64,000 nucleotides of DNA from Crambe crambe (GCA_963924555.1 OZ004586.1:4360501-4424500), one strand, 5' to 3'. Counted from the first letter of the stretch, positions 44,964 to 58,189 are shown. A program made the numbers and translations. Notes: generated from the letters alone by a model not told the origin.

Positions 44964-46849
44964 CATTCCAACTGTGACTTTACTTTATTATCGTAACTCG
45001 TATATACACTGCCAGGCAATAGTAGCAACTTTCTTACTTGTCTTACATATCACTTTGTTTCTCAAGCATACATCACATTCGCACCAGCCAGCAGAGTTAG
45101 CGTGGAACCACTTGGAATAGGTCACCTCTTTAACCTCTGATTCTTCAGTGCACAAATTTGATCAGTCAATGCATGAGCAGCCCTTCAGTTACTCATTCAA
45201 TGAATGGTAATCTCATGGTGAACAGCTTTTTGGTAGGCAAGTAATGTGTCCCATTCTTCTACATCAACATTCTATGGTCAACTCTGAAGTTTGCATTCTT
45301 TTCTTTGAACAGGATACTTCAAAGTGTGGGTGAACTGCTTTAATACTTGATGCTAAGGGCGAGTGGTGACACATCTGTGTCATCTTATGGTCCTACACAT
45401 AGCCCCACACACATGCACACACTTTGACCTTGACCTTTAAAGGGCCAGGGCCACCCCTTGGGTTGATGCTCCTCTGACAATGGAACTTGACGACACTTGA
45501 CACTTCAGGAGAGTGGTGACACATCTGTGTCTTGCGATGTCCTATCCTACACATAGCTATGTACACACATACCTTGACCTTGACCCTTAAAGGGCCTGGG
45601 CCATGCAACATTTTGATGCTTTGCAGAGCCTGTCTCAGTGTAATATTTCTCACATCTGTACTGTAATACAATATACTACAACTATTTTTTCTCATATATA
45701 ATTTATACTACAGGAAATTTTAGATTTTTTTTATGAAAAGGCTTTAAAAGTATACAACTACACTAAACCAATTTGTAATCTACATTCAAGAATTAAGATT
45801 TGAAAGAATACAACTAGTTCCTATTTAGCTTTCAAATCTTAGTATTGTGAAGCTTGCTAAAATTAACTTTTTTACAACTCCACAGACACAATTCCTTAAT
45901 TTTGCACAGAAAGGTAAGCTCATTCTTTGCTATTTAGTATTGACACAATGATAGGGATATCACTTATCACCAAGGTGAGGGGATTCATGCTCATGTTGCT
46001 AAATCATCATCTGTCATTTTTATTAGCTATTCTTTTAAAGAATATAGCTTATAATTTGAAGGCATCTCAATTATAGCTAATAATTATTATGAACAAAATG
46101 TAGCCACAAAAAATGGATATGAGCTGATCTAATGCAGATTTTCCTATGAACCTTAGCTTCATGATCCATTATTAAACTTAATCATTAATTTTATTGTGTA
46201 ATTAATTATGTGTGTAGCTGAATACCTTACGTATGAATGAGATGTTAAACAGTCTTTCACTTGGAATCAAGCTTGAGGTTTTGCATGTAGTGCTATTTCA
46301 GATTTTGTTGTATATACTTTTTTATGTAACAAATGAAGTGAGGTAAGTTGACACTTGACATTCAGCATAATAAAATCTCATTCTAGGCACGAGTTCATGG
46401 AGGAGAATAATAATGGGAATCGTGGACTTCTCCCATCCACTATGCTCACTCACTATACTTAGCTAAGGTTGAAGACACTCTCAGTCATTATTCCAGTATG
46501 GGATGGTCTAAGTATGCCTGAACGGATTTAATTCCTATTACTGTAGTATAATATTATTATCTGTAACAGGTTGAAACCAAACATCATTCAGTCGACTAAC
46601 TTTCATACTTACTGTATAATTGTACTAGCTAGCATCAAGTACTCTTTACCCAGGACATTGATGTCCCAGTCAGTGGATATACCCCTCTGGCTCTTGGTCA
46701 GTTTACTCAACTAGAAATCTGGATGCTTCACCCAAGCACCTAGTGTGTAGAGTACCAAAAGCTCCTATCCATACGATCATTGAGACAGTTAGCTACCCAA
46801 ATATTTTTCCTGTTTGGTAGCTATTCACTAGCTATAGGGTGCATTCCTG
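44964..46849. other. Intergenic, local duplications only
   Basis: Holds a two-unit tandem repeat of about 150 bp (45360-45640; both units contain GTGGTGACACATCTGTGT and CTTGACCTTGAC) and a block at 45880-46015 related to 47425-47550. No exon is supported. Confidence 0.55.
45360..45640. repeat. Two tandem units of about 150 bp
   Basis: Each has GAGTGGTGACACATCTGTGT, a CCTACACATAGC segment and a CTTTGACC or CCTTGACC-rich stretch ending AAAGGGCC. The second unit starts near 45511. Confidence 0.75.
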
Positions 46850-47310
46850 AGACTAGTGCTCATGCCACAATGGTGCTATTTATGTGCAAGGGCTGGTAGA
46901 ACCCCTATTTAGCCATACGGCTATCATGCTTGGGCTTTGCTGGTTTCCTGCATATTACTAATCTACGTTGCTATGGGTCTTTAGTTGAATCTGTGGCCCT
47001 GGTAGATGGTTAACTGGAAGTAAGCACTGCCATCTCTATACACAGTACAATAGCTAATTATTATTGCATACTGTATGATCTATCTGTTGACAAACTAATT
47101 GAATGATTGTAGTTTCTGTTAATTAGACATGATTTATGTTCTAGTCCCCTCCACCACCTCCTTATTGAATTGGACGACTGTTTCTGGTTCCTGCACCATC
47201 AAACTGGGATCCTTTGCCACTTCAAGAAAGTCCCAGAGCTCTGTCATCTGATTGTGAAAGTCCCGCAGTACATATTTGACAAGGTCACAGACTTGATTGT
47301 TGTCATAATT
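46850..47310 (+). pseudogene. ROCO relic: intron 2 piece joined to a COR fragment
   Basis: 46850-47165 resembles 28700-29040 of ROCO intron 2. At 47167 it joins a copy of the COR segment at 42660-42790 (DDCFWFLHHQTGILCHF). Flanking exon sequence is missing. It is a deleted, decayed paralogue fragment, not a gene. Confidence 0.8.
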
Positions 47311-48647
47311 AAACAATATCAGTCACTCCTTCAGCTTGAATTGCAAGTAGAATCTGTCAGCAAAGCTCTTCTAGTCCACTTTTCTAATGGAAGTCAAGTT
47401 CTTCATACATAGCTACTGTTGCAAGACTACAGACACAATTACTTAATTTTGCACAGTCTTTTTTGCTGATTTATACTCACACAATGATAGGGATATCAGT
47501 GATCACCAATGTGAGAAGACTTATGTTTATGTTGTTAAAATAATTATTATTGTCTGCATTATATTAGATGAAGATTATGATACAATACACAAGTTCTAAC
47601 TAACATTACATCAGAACTACATACATAGCTATAACAACTGCTAAAATAATACAATGTAGATCTACTTTTGGCCTAAAAGAATCATTTCCAACTAAATTAC
47701 AGTAACATAAACAATTTTTTCCTGTTACCCTATGAATACTCTACTGGGTTTTTAAAAAGATTAGAAGAGACAATCAGTGTTGGTTTTTTGATCAGCAGCA
47801 ACACCAGTATTGCCACCACTAGAAGGAGGGACCTCGCCATGCAGCTTCAATCACTCTTGGAACGATTCACAACAAATGGAGCTACTGCAGCAGGTGTGTC
47901 AAGGAATCTGATGAAGAGTCACCTTACCCAATCTTTTAAATCATAATATGGAACATACATAGAGTCCTGTAACTAATAGTTGAGATTGATGATTGCATGG
48001 CATGCTCTCCAAGCATGTTTAACATTTTTGAGAGTTATTTGAGAGTGCTTTGCACAGGCACATAATTACCAACTGCAACTGGCACAACAACAATCAGTAT
48101 CAGCTACATCCACAACACTGTATGTATACCTCAATTATCCAGACTAACTCACTTATCCAGTAGCCTGGAAGCTTTTGGGCGAAGATGTCAAGAAAACTGA
48201 GATTCCACTGTATTGTTTTAACAAACTTTGTATTCAAGAGAATCTTGCACTCTGCTAGTGTCAGGGATGGAATTTCACAAATTTTACCTTGATCAGTGTA
48301 GTTGGAGTAGTAAGTTCTATGAGGGTGGTCACTGCATTAGTGAACCATTTCTTGGAATGCAGAAACAAGGACAGTCTTCTATGTACTATTCTTAATGAGA
48401 TACAATCACTGCTGAAATACTGACACCTCTTACGTAGTTAGGAATCCTTTTCTTGATGATTTCTTGTAGCATGAAACTTTTTTGAGCTAAATAATTATAA
48501 TAATGTTTTATTATTATAAACTAAATTCCTTCAGTTTTAGAGATTGCACTAACTTAAAGCAGTCACTGCAGGATGTTTATACCCTTGGAGAGCATTAGAA
48601 TCTTTAGGCATAGCTATAAATATAAAGAATGAGCTACAGAATTAATT

Positions 48648-48790
48648 TCCTTTTATGACTTTCAGTCTTAACTATAATAATTCATAATAATTCATGTTTG
48701 AGTGATTTGATAGCTTCTTTTTTAATTTCCTTTTATGACTTTCAGTCTTAACTATAATAATTCATGTTTGAGTGATTTGATAGCTCCTTT
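48648..48790. repeat. Two tandem units of about 70 bp
   Basis: Both contain TTCCTTTTATGACTTTCAGT and GTTTGAGTGATTTGATAGCT. The first has an extra TCATAATAA. Confidence 0.8.
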
Positions 48791-48973
48791 TTTTTTACTT
48801 CCTATAGAGATGGTGGAGCTTGCACGGTGCAATAATGATGTCATGACAATAGCTTGAGTACAAGAATTGCGAGCACACCAAATGGGAGATGTTTCTGACC
48901 GTTTTGTCATCCTATAAGAAAAGCTGATCCTCTACAGGGGTGTAGACAACCTTGAGATAACCTTGATAGGGTT

Positions 48974-49003
48974 GGGGGGGATGGGGGGGGGGGGGGGGGG
49001 GGG
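48974..49003. repeat. Long G-run with one AT interruption
   Basis: Nearly pure G for about 30 bases. Prone to assembly error, and G-quadruplex forming in principle. Confidence 0.8.
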
Positions 49004-49849
49004 GGCTAAGAGTTATAGTATGCATGCCAATATGGCTGCATAAGCAGCTGCAAGAGATGGATGTGCCTCCTCCCACAGAGTGAGAAGACCAAAAAATAAT
49101 GTAGCAATTACTGTAGCTTCAGATATGTAGAATTCAATTGTCGCTACAGTTACTGTAGTAGAAAAAATACTTGGACAAATTGAACAAATTTTTCAATAAT
49201 TATTATTGCTAAAATGTGTGTGTGGGGGGGGGGGGCCTTAGCCCCCAAAGCCACCCCTTATTTACATCTATGCTCTAATGGAGTGCCAGTAATTTTGCAT
49301 CATCATGCTGATGTGAAAGCTAAAATTGATCACAGCAAACTGACATTGGGTAGTGAAAAATAAATTTTATGTGAGTGGTTCGTAGCTATTATGTTCAACT
49401 ACCTTTGTTGAAATCGAAGTCAGGTCTCCATGCTGATATTATAATCATTCCTGTTGTATAATGAAAACGAAAAAAATCAGACTGAAAGGGTACAGGACCA
49501 CTAACTAGCTATAGCTTTAGTCAAGGGAAATAATAATGTGGATGAATCCGATGGAGGTAGAAGTCAGGATACATGTAATGCACATCAAAAATATAATGAA
49601 TACAGTCCCATGTAGATGACTTGATTCAATACTGATCCTCACAATGGGAAATAAAAGGCTACTTGATACGTACGTACCTTTGCTGGTATAGCTAGTAATG
49701 CTACTCATAAGTACAATCAGCTATGTAGCTACAACTATAAATTAACAGTTTGAGCATATAAATCAAAAAATCAAGCTCAATTAATCATGATAGCTACAAT
49801 ATAGCTAATGATACTATCTGTTAAGTTAATTTCATGGCTTGATATGATT

Positions 49850-51380
49850 ATCTGGAACTTATCAATGTCTCTCTCGCTTCTCTCAAATACTTCAAAGGAG
49901 GAACTTGCCTATGAACCTGATGATCTAACTTCCTATAAGTATTCGGTGGAATGCAAACCAAGCAAACATTGAAGTGAGGAACAGGATGATAAGTACTGCA
50001 GAAAGAGTTACAAGAACTGCTGCTGTGATTAGCCAGTGTGTTTCAATGTATGAGGTTAGTATATCAGCTGTGAGTGCCACAAAAAGTAATACAATCAAAA
50101 GCATAACAGCAATATCCAACCTGTTTTGAGAACTTCTCTTGTATGGCTGAAAAATTACGATTATAATAGCATTTAGTAACATATTGATACGTAGCTAGTG
50201 TGGGAATGATAAAAGATGAAGGCATGAGTTTAGCTGTTATCAAAAACAAGAAATGTAAGAGGAGGTAAAATGATGAGAAGTACCTCAGGTCATAAGGCTC
50301 TATCTTGTCTTCTTGATCTAAAAACAACATCAACTAATCAGGACAGCTACAATGATAATTATCAATGTCTCTCTCGCTTAATTCTCTCAAATACTTCAAA
50401 GGAGGTTGCCAATGAACCTGATGATCTACAATTCTTTATCCTCAGGAATAACTTCTTAAGTAATCAGTGGAATGCAAACCAAATTAAGTGAGGAAGAGGA
50501 TGATAAGTACTGCAGAAAGAGTTACAAGAACTGCTGCTGTGGTTAGCCAGTGTGTTTCAATGTATGAGGCTAGTATATCAGCTGTGAGTGCCACAAAAAG
50601 TAGTACAATCAAAAGCATAAAAGCAATATCCAACCTGTTTTGAGAACTTCTCTTGTATGGCTGAAAAATTACGATTATAAGAGCATTTAGTAACATAGTG
50701 ATAGCTAGTGTGGGAATGATAAAAGATGAAGGCATGAGTTTAGCTGTTATCAAAAACAAGAAATGTAAGAGGAGGTAAAATGATGAGAAGTACCTCAGGT
50801 CATAAGGCTCTATCTTGTCTTCTTGATCTAAAAATCAACATCAACTAATCATGACAGCTACAATATTTATTGTTATAATGATACGATTAAATTTGTTAAG
50901 TTAATTTTCATGGCTTGGTATGATTACCTGGAACTCAGTAGAGGAGGATAATTATCAATGTCTCTCTCGCTTCTCTCAAATACTTCAAAGGAGCTTGCCA
51001 ATGAACCTGATGATCTACAATTCTTTATCTTCAGGAATAACTTCTTAAGTAATCGGTGGAATGCAAACCAAATTAAGTGAGGAAGAGGATGATAAGTACT
51101 GCAGAAAGAGTTACAAGAACTGCTGCTGTGGTTAGCCAGTGTGTTTCAATGTATGAGGCTAGTATATCAGCTGTGAGTGCCACAAAAAGTAGTACAATCA
51201 AAAGCATAAAAGCAATATCTGACATGTTTTGAGAACTTTTCTAGTATGACTGAAAAATTAAGAGCACTTAGTGATCTAGCGATAGCTAGTGTGGGAATGA
51301 CAAAAGAAGAAGGCATAAGTTTAACTGTTATCAGAAACCAGAAACATAAGAGGAGGTAAATGCTCATGTGGTAATGCATA
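49850..51380 (-). CDS. Triplicated multi-pass membrane protein segment
   Basis: Three tandem minus-strand copies share TGATAAGTACTGCAGAAAG at 49987, 50499 and 51088. Copy 2 (about 50827-50484) is the most intact: after a TTTTTAG acceptor it reads QEDKIEPYDLRYFSSFYLLL, a helix with FLFLITAKLMPSSFIIPTLA, FQPYKRSSQNRLD, then helices around MLLIVLLFVALTADILA and TAAVLVTLSAVLIILF. This gives about four hydrophobic segments with a short cytoplasmic-looking loop. Copy 1 (50333-49925) and copy 3 (51379-50950) are interrupted by frame changes near 50185 and 51280. A Ser/Glu-rich tail (SLATSFEVFER) follows each. Family not recognised. It may be the 3' part of a minus-strand gene whose last exon was triplicated. 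Confidence 0.5.
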
Positions 51381-51394
51381 CGTAGCTATGTGCA

Positions 51395-51665
51395 CTTTAA
51401 CCAAAATGTCCCTGTGCCTTGGAATGTTCTTACCTCAAGAATAAAGTAACTGATATCCCTACAAACTGCAACATTTGGCTTGACAAGGTTAGTTTCTCAA
51501 ATAGTAACTTATTCTTTTTGACGCAAACTTTTATCCTTCTGACCATGGCCCCACATTAGTAATAATTATGCCTTCACCTGAACATAATCAAGATCCTAGT
51601 CCTCTTTCTGGTGAGTCATTTAAAAGTTTGTAGTTACCTTCTATTTCTACTATCCAGTGCCACAC
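51395..51665 (+). pseudogene. ROCO relic: end of exon 5, intron, exon 6
   Basis: 51395-51490 copies the end of the COR exon including its GTTAGT donor, and 51491-51665 copies intron 5, exon 6 and part of intron 6 (compare 43447-43770). Exon 6 is disrupted. With the fragment at 46850-47310 it marks a former third ROCO copy. Confidence 0.8.
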
Positions 51666-52592
51666 CAGCATGCATACTAGTTGTAGTTCAGCCTCTCATT
51701 ATGGGATTCAGGGAACTTACCATTAGTTTACATCAAGCATTTATAGAACAATGGAAAAAGTGTGGCATAATGATATGCAGTACAGACAGTAGAACTAGAG
51801 AGTAATTGAGGGGGAAAACTCTGAATGGACCTGGATCTTAAAAATTAATGAGCTAGTAGAGAAAAAAGTGGGGTTGAAATATAATATACACACAGTCATA
51901 GATTGTATAGACTACGTAACCGGGATTGGAAACGCCCCATAGCAATAATACAACCTGCGTGGTACAATCCGTCTTTCGGTGCGTGGAAGAGCTGAAAAAG
52001 CCTAACATGGAGGAATGGACAGCCTCTCGAAGTTCAAAAGTAAGTCCATAGCATGGCTAGTAACTTCACCACCTTACTCGTGAAAAAAGCGAATTTTTTG
52101 CTGCTAGGACATCCACACCAGCCTGTTTTAGCCTGTCTTTGTGTACCTGTATCTCCGTACATGAAAGAATAAATATGCAACTTACAGTTTCAGAGTTTAG
52201 TATACACTCTACTTCATGCCCTCATACCTAAAATGTAGTGAACCTTGCCCGTATTCAAGAGTTTCAGCCAATAGTTCATATTTGCTGGGTGTGTATTTGC
52301 ATACCTTTTTTGAAAAAGTGATGTTGTTTCTAGTGACCCCGATTTATATTTATAACAAGTAGTTATTCCTTCATGCCCTCCACCTATGCTTTCCAAATGT
52401 GTGCATTCCCTTGCCAAGAAAAAGCTCAATGATTAGAGTACATTAATTTTTAATATTATATTCCTCAGGGATGATCAACAGATAGGGAGGCTTCAAAATC
52501 TTCACTCATAGTTCGGGCAGAGAACAAGAAGGTACAGAGGTGAAGAAAAACCTGAAAGAAATCACCAGGATCAATGGCTGCACAGGAGTGGC
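51666..52592. other. Intergenic; possible isolated first exon
   Basis: A small CpG-containing stretch precedes ATGGAGGAATGG at 52007, which reads MEEWTASRSSK and ends before GTAAGT (52040). It could be the first exon of a gene whose remainder was disrupted by the block beginning at 52593. No matching second exon was found. Confidence 0.3.
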
Positions 52593-55500
52593 CGGTGTTA
52601 TAGTGATATGTGTTTCCCAGTGGCGCGTGTTCCCCGAACGCATAACTCTAGGGATATCTGTTCGCCCACGCGAAATCAAACGTCACTCTCAAAACCTGCA
52701 GTGATATGTGTTCCCCACGTGTTCATTTTTGCCCGAGCCGTTTGATGCTATAGTTGCATTTATATTGAGAAGCAAGAATATCCTCCTGGTTTTAACAGCA
52801 ATCAGAAGTATGTTTTACGAAGGGCAAGCAAGAGCTATCAGCTGATAGGTGATCAGCTGCACTACATTGACCACAATGCTGATGGTTCTACTTTCCAAAG
52901 ACTTGTACTTCGAGGAAGAAATGAAGTAGACAGGATCTTTATGGAATGTCATTTGACAGCTGGAGGGCATAGAGGAAGAGATGCTACTATTGGTAAAATA
53001 AAGGCTCGTTATTATTGGCCAAATTATTACAAAGAAATTGAAGAGAAGGTTAGAGTATAGCTAGTGATAATTCAATCATCACATACACTTGTGTTAGTCT
53101 GAAGTTCAGCTGGCCAGCATTAGAAGAGCTAGTTAACAGACTATTTGCTGATAATTCTGCATGCAGGACCCTATCATGGCATGTATATTCAGTCTTGCCA
53201 GTGGGAGCATACTCTGTTCATCCCATGGACAATCGCCTTGCCCTCTCTAGAGTGTATAGTTGTTATACTAATAATTCCCACCTAGTGTCAGGGACCTCCC
53301 CAGTCACAAGCTAAGACCTCAAGAGCCTGCACAGACTTGCACATTTTTCCTGCACAGACTTACACATTTTTCCTGCACAGACTTGCACATCACAGCTCAT
53401 CATTTTTCCTTACCACAACCATGCCTTGTATATAAAAGACCGAGACATAGCTACCTAGCTGGTTGTACATTGCCCAGTGTAAGTCTTCATAACTATGGTA
53501 GGTCACAATTATTAAATCACTGACTACTAGCTATTAGCAATCTGATGAACTGTGCATATATCTCTGACTTCTATTGTTAGTGATAATTAATGCAATCTGA
53601 ATGGACTGCGCATAAAATAGAATACATCACTGACTTCTATCATCAGTGAATTATGTTCCCCTCAGTTTATTGCAATCTGAATGGACTGTGTGTCGATTAA
53701 CTACTTGAAATTGGTTTGGGGATGCAAACATCAATAAAATCAACATCAATATAATAATTATAGTTCATTCTGTTGACTTATTACACTGTCATCAAAGCCT
53801 CAACCATGAAATCTCTAATATAGTACTGCTCAGTATAGTACAGTAACAATTCTTTAGGTAAGTAACACAGCCTGTAAATCACAAAATTATATACAATGTG
53901 ACTAGTCAGCACCCTAGTCATGAGCTTTGGGGACAAATCAGTACCCCTTGGGATCTGAGGAAAAGATGGGGACCGTCCCTAAAGTTTGGGGACAGTTGGC
54001 ACCGATGGATCACTGACTTGTGTTTTTCCTTGGTTTAATGCAAACACATTCCACTGACTTATATTGTCAGTGATTTCCCCTGCAATGCGATCTAAATGGA
54101 CTGTGCATGAGATAAACACATATCACTGACACATATCAGTGACTTCTATATTATCGGCAATATGTGTTTCCCTCAATTTAATGCACTCTAAATGGACTGT
54201 GCATGAGGTAACACATTTCTATATTGTCAGTGATATGTGTTTCCCTCAATTTAATACAATCTGAATGGACTGTGCATGAGATAAACACATATCACTGATT
54301 TCTATATTGTCAGTGATATGTGTTTCCCCCCTCAATTTAATGCAATCTGAATGGACTGTGCATGAGATAAACACATCACTGACTTCTATATTGTCAGTGA
54401 TAAGTTTCCCTCAATTTAATGCAATCTGAATGGGCTATGTATGAGATAAATACATCACTGACTTCTATTGTAGTGTCAACGATATGCTAATGCAATCTGA
54501 ATAAGATAAACACATACCACTGACTTCTATATTGTCAGTGGTATGCTCAATTTAATACAATCTGAATGGACTGTGTATGAGATTAAACACATCACTGACT
54601 TCTATATTGACAATGTCAGTGATATGTTAATTTAATGAATGATATCACTGACTTCTATATTTATGTTTCCCCTCAATTTAATGCAATCTGAATGGACTGT
54701 GCATGAGATAAACACATATCACTGACTTCTCTATTGTCAGTGATATGTGTTTCCCTCAATTTAATGCAATCTGAATGGACTGTGCATGAGATAAACACAT
54801 ATCCCTGACTTCTATATTGTCAGTGATGTGTGTTTCCCTCAATTAATGCAATCTGAATGGACTGTGCATGAGATAAAAACATATCACTGACTTCTATATT
54901 GTCAGTGATATGTGTTTCCCTCAATTTAATGCAATCTGAATGGACTGTGCATGAGATAAACACATATCACTGACTTCTATATATTATTGTCAGTGATATG
55001 TATTTCCCTCAATTTAATGCAATCTGAATGGACTGTGCATGAGATAAACACATATCACTGACTTCTATATATTATTGTCAGTGATATGTGTTTCCCTCAA
55101 TTTAATGCAATCTGAATGGACTGCGCATGAGATAAAAACATATCACTGACTTCTATATTGTCAGTGATATGTGTTTCCCTCAATTTAATGCGATCTGAAT
55201 GGACTGTGCATGAGATAAACACATATCACTGACTTCTATATATTATTGTCAGTGATATGTATTTCCCTCAATTTAATGCAATCTGAATGGACTGTGCATG
55301 AGATAAACACATATCACTGACTTCTATATATTATTGTCAGTGATATGTGTTTCCCTCAATTTAATGCAATCTGAATGGACTGCGCATGAGATAAAAACAT
55401 ATCACTGACTTCTATATTGTCAGTGATATGTGTTTCCCTTCAATTTAATGCAATCTGAATGGACTGTGCATGAGATAAACACATATCACTGACTTTTTTG

Positions 55501-56590
55501 TCAGTGATGTTTCCCTTCAGTTTAATGTAACTATATGGGATAAACACATATCACTGACTCATGATATGTTCCCCTCAGTTTATCAATCGATACCGTATAC
55601 ATTATATATAGCTATCATTGTCAGTGATATAATCATTTTTTTCCTCAGTTTACATCTGAATGGGATAAATGCTGACCCTATAGCCCTACATAATATAGCT
55701 CCTTCACTTGCACTTTAACCTGGTATTACATTATAAGGGAATGCACCTCTTTTAATAGAAAGTGCATGTATACGTAAGTATATAGCATGTATCCAATCTA
55801 GCTATAATGCTTACCATGATGTGAGAGATTAATTTATGGTCTCTTTACTAGTAGGGCATGTGCATAGTACGGTATGCACGTAGCTACATCATGTATAGCA
55901 ACAGGTGATAGCTTACTCTTTTCACTCTTGCATGCATAATACATTGCAGCCACTAGCCAACTGCCTCTATTATTTGTTGTTATTAACAATTTTTAGATAA
56001 AACTTTGTGATAGATGTCAGAGAAACACATCACAACTGAAATCTCCCGTTGTTGAACTCAATCCAATACCAGTTGAACCAAAGGTCTGGCATTTAATTGG
56101 AATGGATTTGATTGGTCCATTCAAACAATCTGTTCAAGGCTACAAGTAGCTATGTCTTAACTATCACAGACTACTTCTCTAAGTATATGGCAGCAAAGAA
56201 GTCAGAAATTGTGTTTGATCAATGCATGCACACACTTTATTGGAACATGTTTGATTTTTGATACAAGATAGTATATACCATAAACATCTATTGAGTCAAT
56301 GCATGTCTTATACTGAAGAGGAGAAATGGTTTTTGACCGCAATTAGTATTTTTATATCAGCCATGATTTCATGCACTGAGAATTTATTTAAAAAGGTCTA
56401 GTAAAGTATTATTTATCAAGAGGAGGGTGAAGAAGTTCATATAAGAAGTTTTCAGAAGTCATGATAGCCATAAGTGGAGAGTAACCAGCACACCAACACA
56501 CCTGCTTCTTTTTTTTCATTAAAATTGTGCCCATTACGTCACTTCCGGTTTATTATTAAGAATTGACGGTGGCGATTATGACACAGTATC
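52593..56590 (+). mobile_element. Ginger-like integrase element, copy B (shortened)
   Basis: Nearly identical to the two outer parts of the element at 4868-13940: the left end, integrase zinc-binding segment (about 52764-53060), hairpin array, the very start of the integrase core (about 56040-56187) and the right end (about 56187-56590). Most of the coding interior, including the USP segments and the nested palindrome, is absent. The array is longer than in copy A. It looks like a non-autonomous, clearly broken derivative. The two copies are so alike that the split must be recent. Confidence 0.75.
53510..55640. repeat. Expanded array of about 83-bp hairpin units (copy B)
   Basis: About twenty full or partial units with the same arm pair CACATATCACTGAC / GTCAGTGATATGTG and GCAATCTGAATGGACTGTG. 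Some units have loops lengthened by TATTA. Higher-order blocks repeat within 54890-55450, which points to recent unequal exchange or slippage. Copy A has about eleven. Confidence 0.85.
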
Positions 56591-58189
56591 AGAGAGTGCG
56601 GTAGCACTCTCTATGTGGTCCCGGGATGGGATGGGCTACTTTCACTTAGATCAGTGTGGTGATGTCATAGCTTATCACGTGCGTGCACCCGCTCGCAAAA
56701 ATGGCCAGCAGCTGGACCGATGGATTGAAGAAGTCAGGGCTCTACTACAATGGTTTTGTCCTGTACAACTTCAATTGTAAAATGTTACGTATCTCTGCTT
56801 CTACTGGATGGATTTCTATCGGATAAAGTTTATCTGGCTGAGGAAAGAGAGCTTAATATTCTTAAGAAATGAATTTATAGTTTTCATAGTATTTTTAAAA
56901 ATAGCCCGGTATCACTACTTCAATAATTATCATCCAAAAAAATTTTACTTTCTCTTTATTAAAAAAACGGCACCTTTCCAAAGTAGGTTAAAGGTCATAA
57001 TGGCTAATAGTACTGCAATCTTTTGCTCGTATCTTAGGATCTGCTGGATGGATTTTCTTCAAACAAAGTTCATATGGAAGAGTAAGAAAGTGAGTATAGA
57101 ACTAAGGGTAAATTATAAAAAAAGGCCATGTAGTCTGGACTACACCAGACTAGTAGGAACTGTTGTACAATCGTTGTTAATTTGTCCTAGAGTCTGTCCC
57201 TGTTCTGAATGTACACAACATTGGCAAAGTTAGGAACTTTAGTAGGCCTACCCTCTCCATCTAAAATGTATTTTTGGTTGCTCATTTCAAATTTACTGTA
57301 TTACGGCTTTGCTATATTTTAGAATTTGTGGCATTAAACCTGCAATTTCTGCTTCCAAGCTTTGCAGTGGACAGTGATTGATGTTGAAAGTCATGTACAG
57401 GATCTGAGCGCTTTCTGTTATTAAGGAATTCCAGACTGCAGCATTAATCAACTATGACTCCACAGCCAGAACTGATTTATGTTGTTCAGAGATTGATTCA
57501 GAATTCAAACCTTTTTCACAACTTTTATTTTACATTGAAATGTGTACTATGGGGATGAGGGGGGTTAGGCTATTCACCTGAGGCAGCACAGATTCAAATT
57601 TAGCGGGAAAGGGTTGAGGTCGTGAACTTTGACCTATCAGTCATATAAGTTGAATGCCTTATCCTTCTTGCGTGCCTTCTTTTCCGCTTGATACAAGAAG
57701 TTATCCAAGGTACCAGAATCAGTTTTTGATGCAGTTTCCAAAAAATATGGTATCATAAGAAAATCGAAATTTAAATATGTTTTTGAACATCAAATCTAAT
57801 TTTAGCACTATATCTAAAAGAAACTGTCACAGTTAGATTCTCTAGAATATTAGGATTCTGTTGATATGCTTTTTTTCTGGATTTCTTTGGATCTGGACCT
57901 TCGCAGCCAGGTTATATCTTGGTCACTTTTGGTGCCGTCCTGCAGTATTATCTTTACGTATAAAAAATTGACCCCGCCTGCCTTAGCATCCTGTATCACT
58001 AATTGAAGCCACACTAGAACAGCATCGTAAGCAGACCGTAACATTTTATGGCACGAGGAATTCAAGTGGAGGAATTGCAGCTGACAAAGTCATTATCAAT
58101 GATCAAGAGGTTAAATAGCTAGCTTTTCATAGCCCTTGCTAGTAAGATCTAGCAGGAGCAGGATTAGTAAGTATTTCAGTATAATGATA
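56591..58189. other. Left part of inserted block, no clear gene
   Basis: Begins with the palindrome AGAGAGTGCGGTAGCACTCTCT. Two related stretches (56800-56890 and 57045-57120) share CTGGATGGATTT and AAGTTTATCTGG-like motifs. No domain was recognised. Probably the 5' flank of the MULE below. Confidence 0.45.

Larger units (their letters stand above)
47311..49849. other. Intergenic with weak exon-like pieces
   Basis: Around 47800-47892 a stretch reads RRRDLAMQLQSLLERF and ends near a GTGTGT donor. Around 48056-48118 a Gln-rich piece (NYQLQLAQQQSVSA) follows CACAG. Around 48808 MVELARCNNDVMTIA is followed by a stop. These could be remnants of ROCO linker exons or another gene, but I cannot link them. 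G-runs lie at 48974-49003 and 49224-49237. Confidence 0.35.

Noticed and set aside
4868-56590. The two similar blocks as LTRs of one element
   Set aside because: Each block is itself a copy of a multi-kilobase element with integrase sequence, and host exons lie between them.
56808-57233. 141-codon frame at the left of the inserted block
   Set aside because: Spans two related sub-repeats, Lys/Phe/Ile-biased, no recognisable domain or splice support; left as uncharacterised flank.
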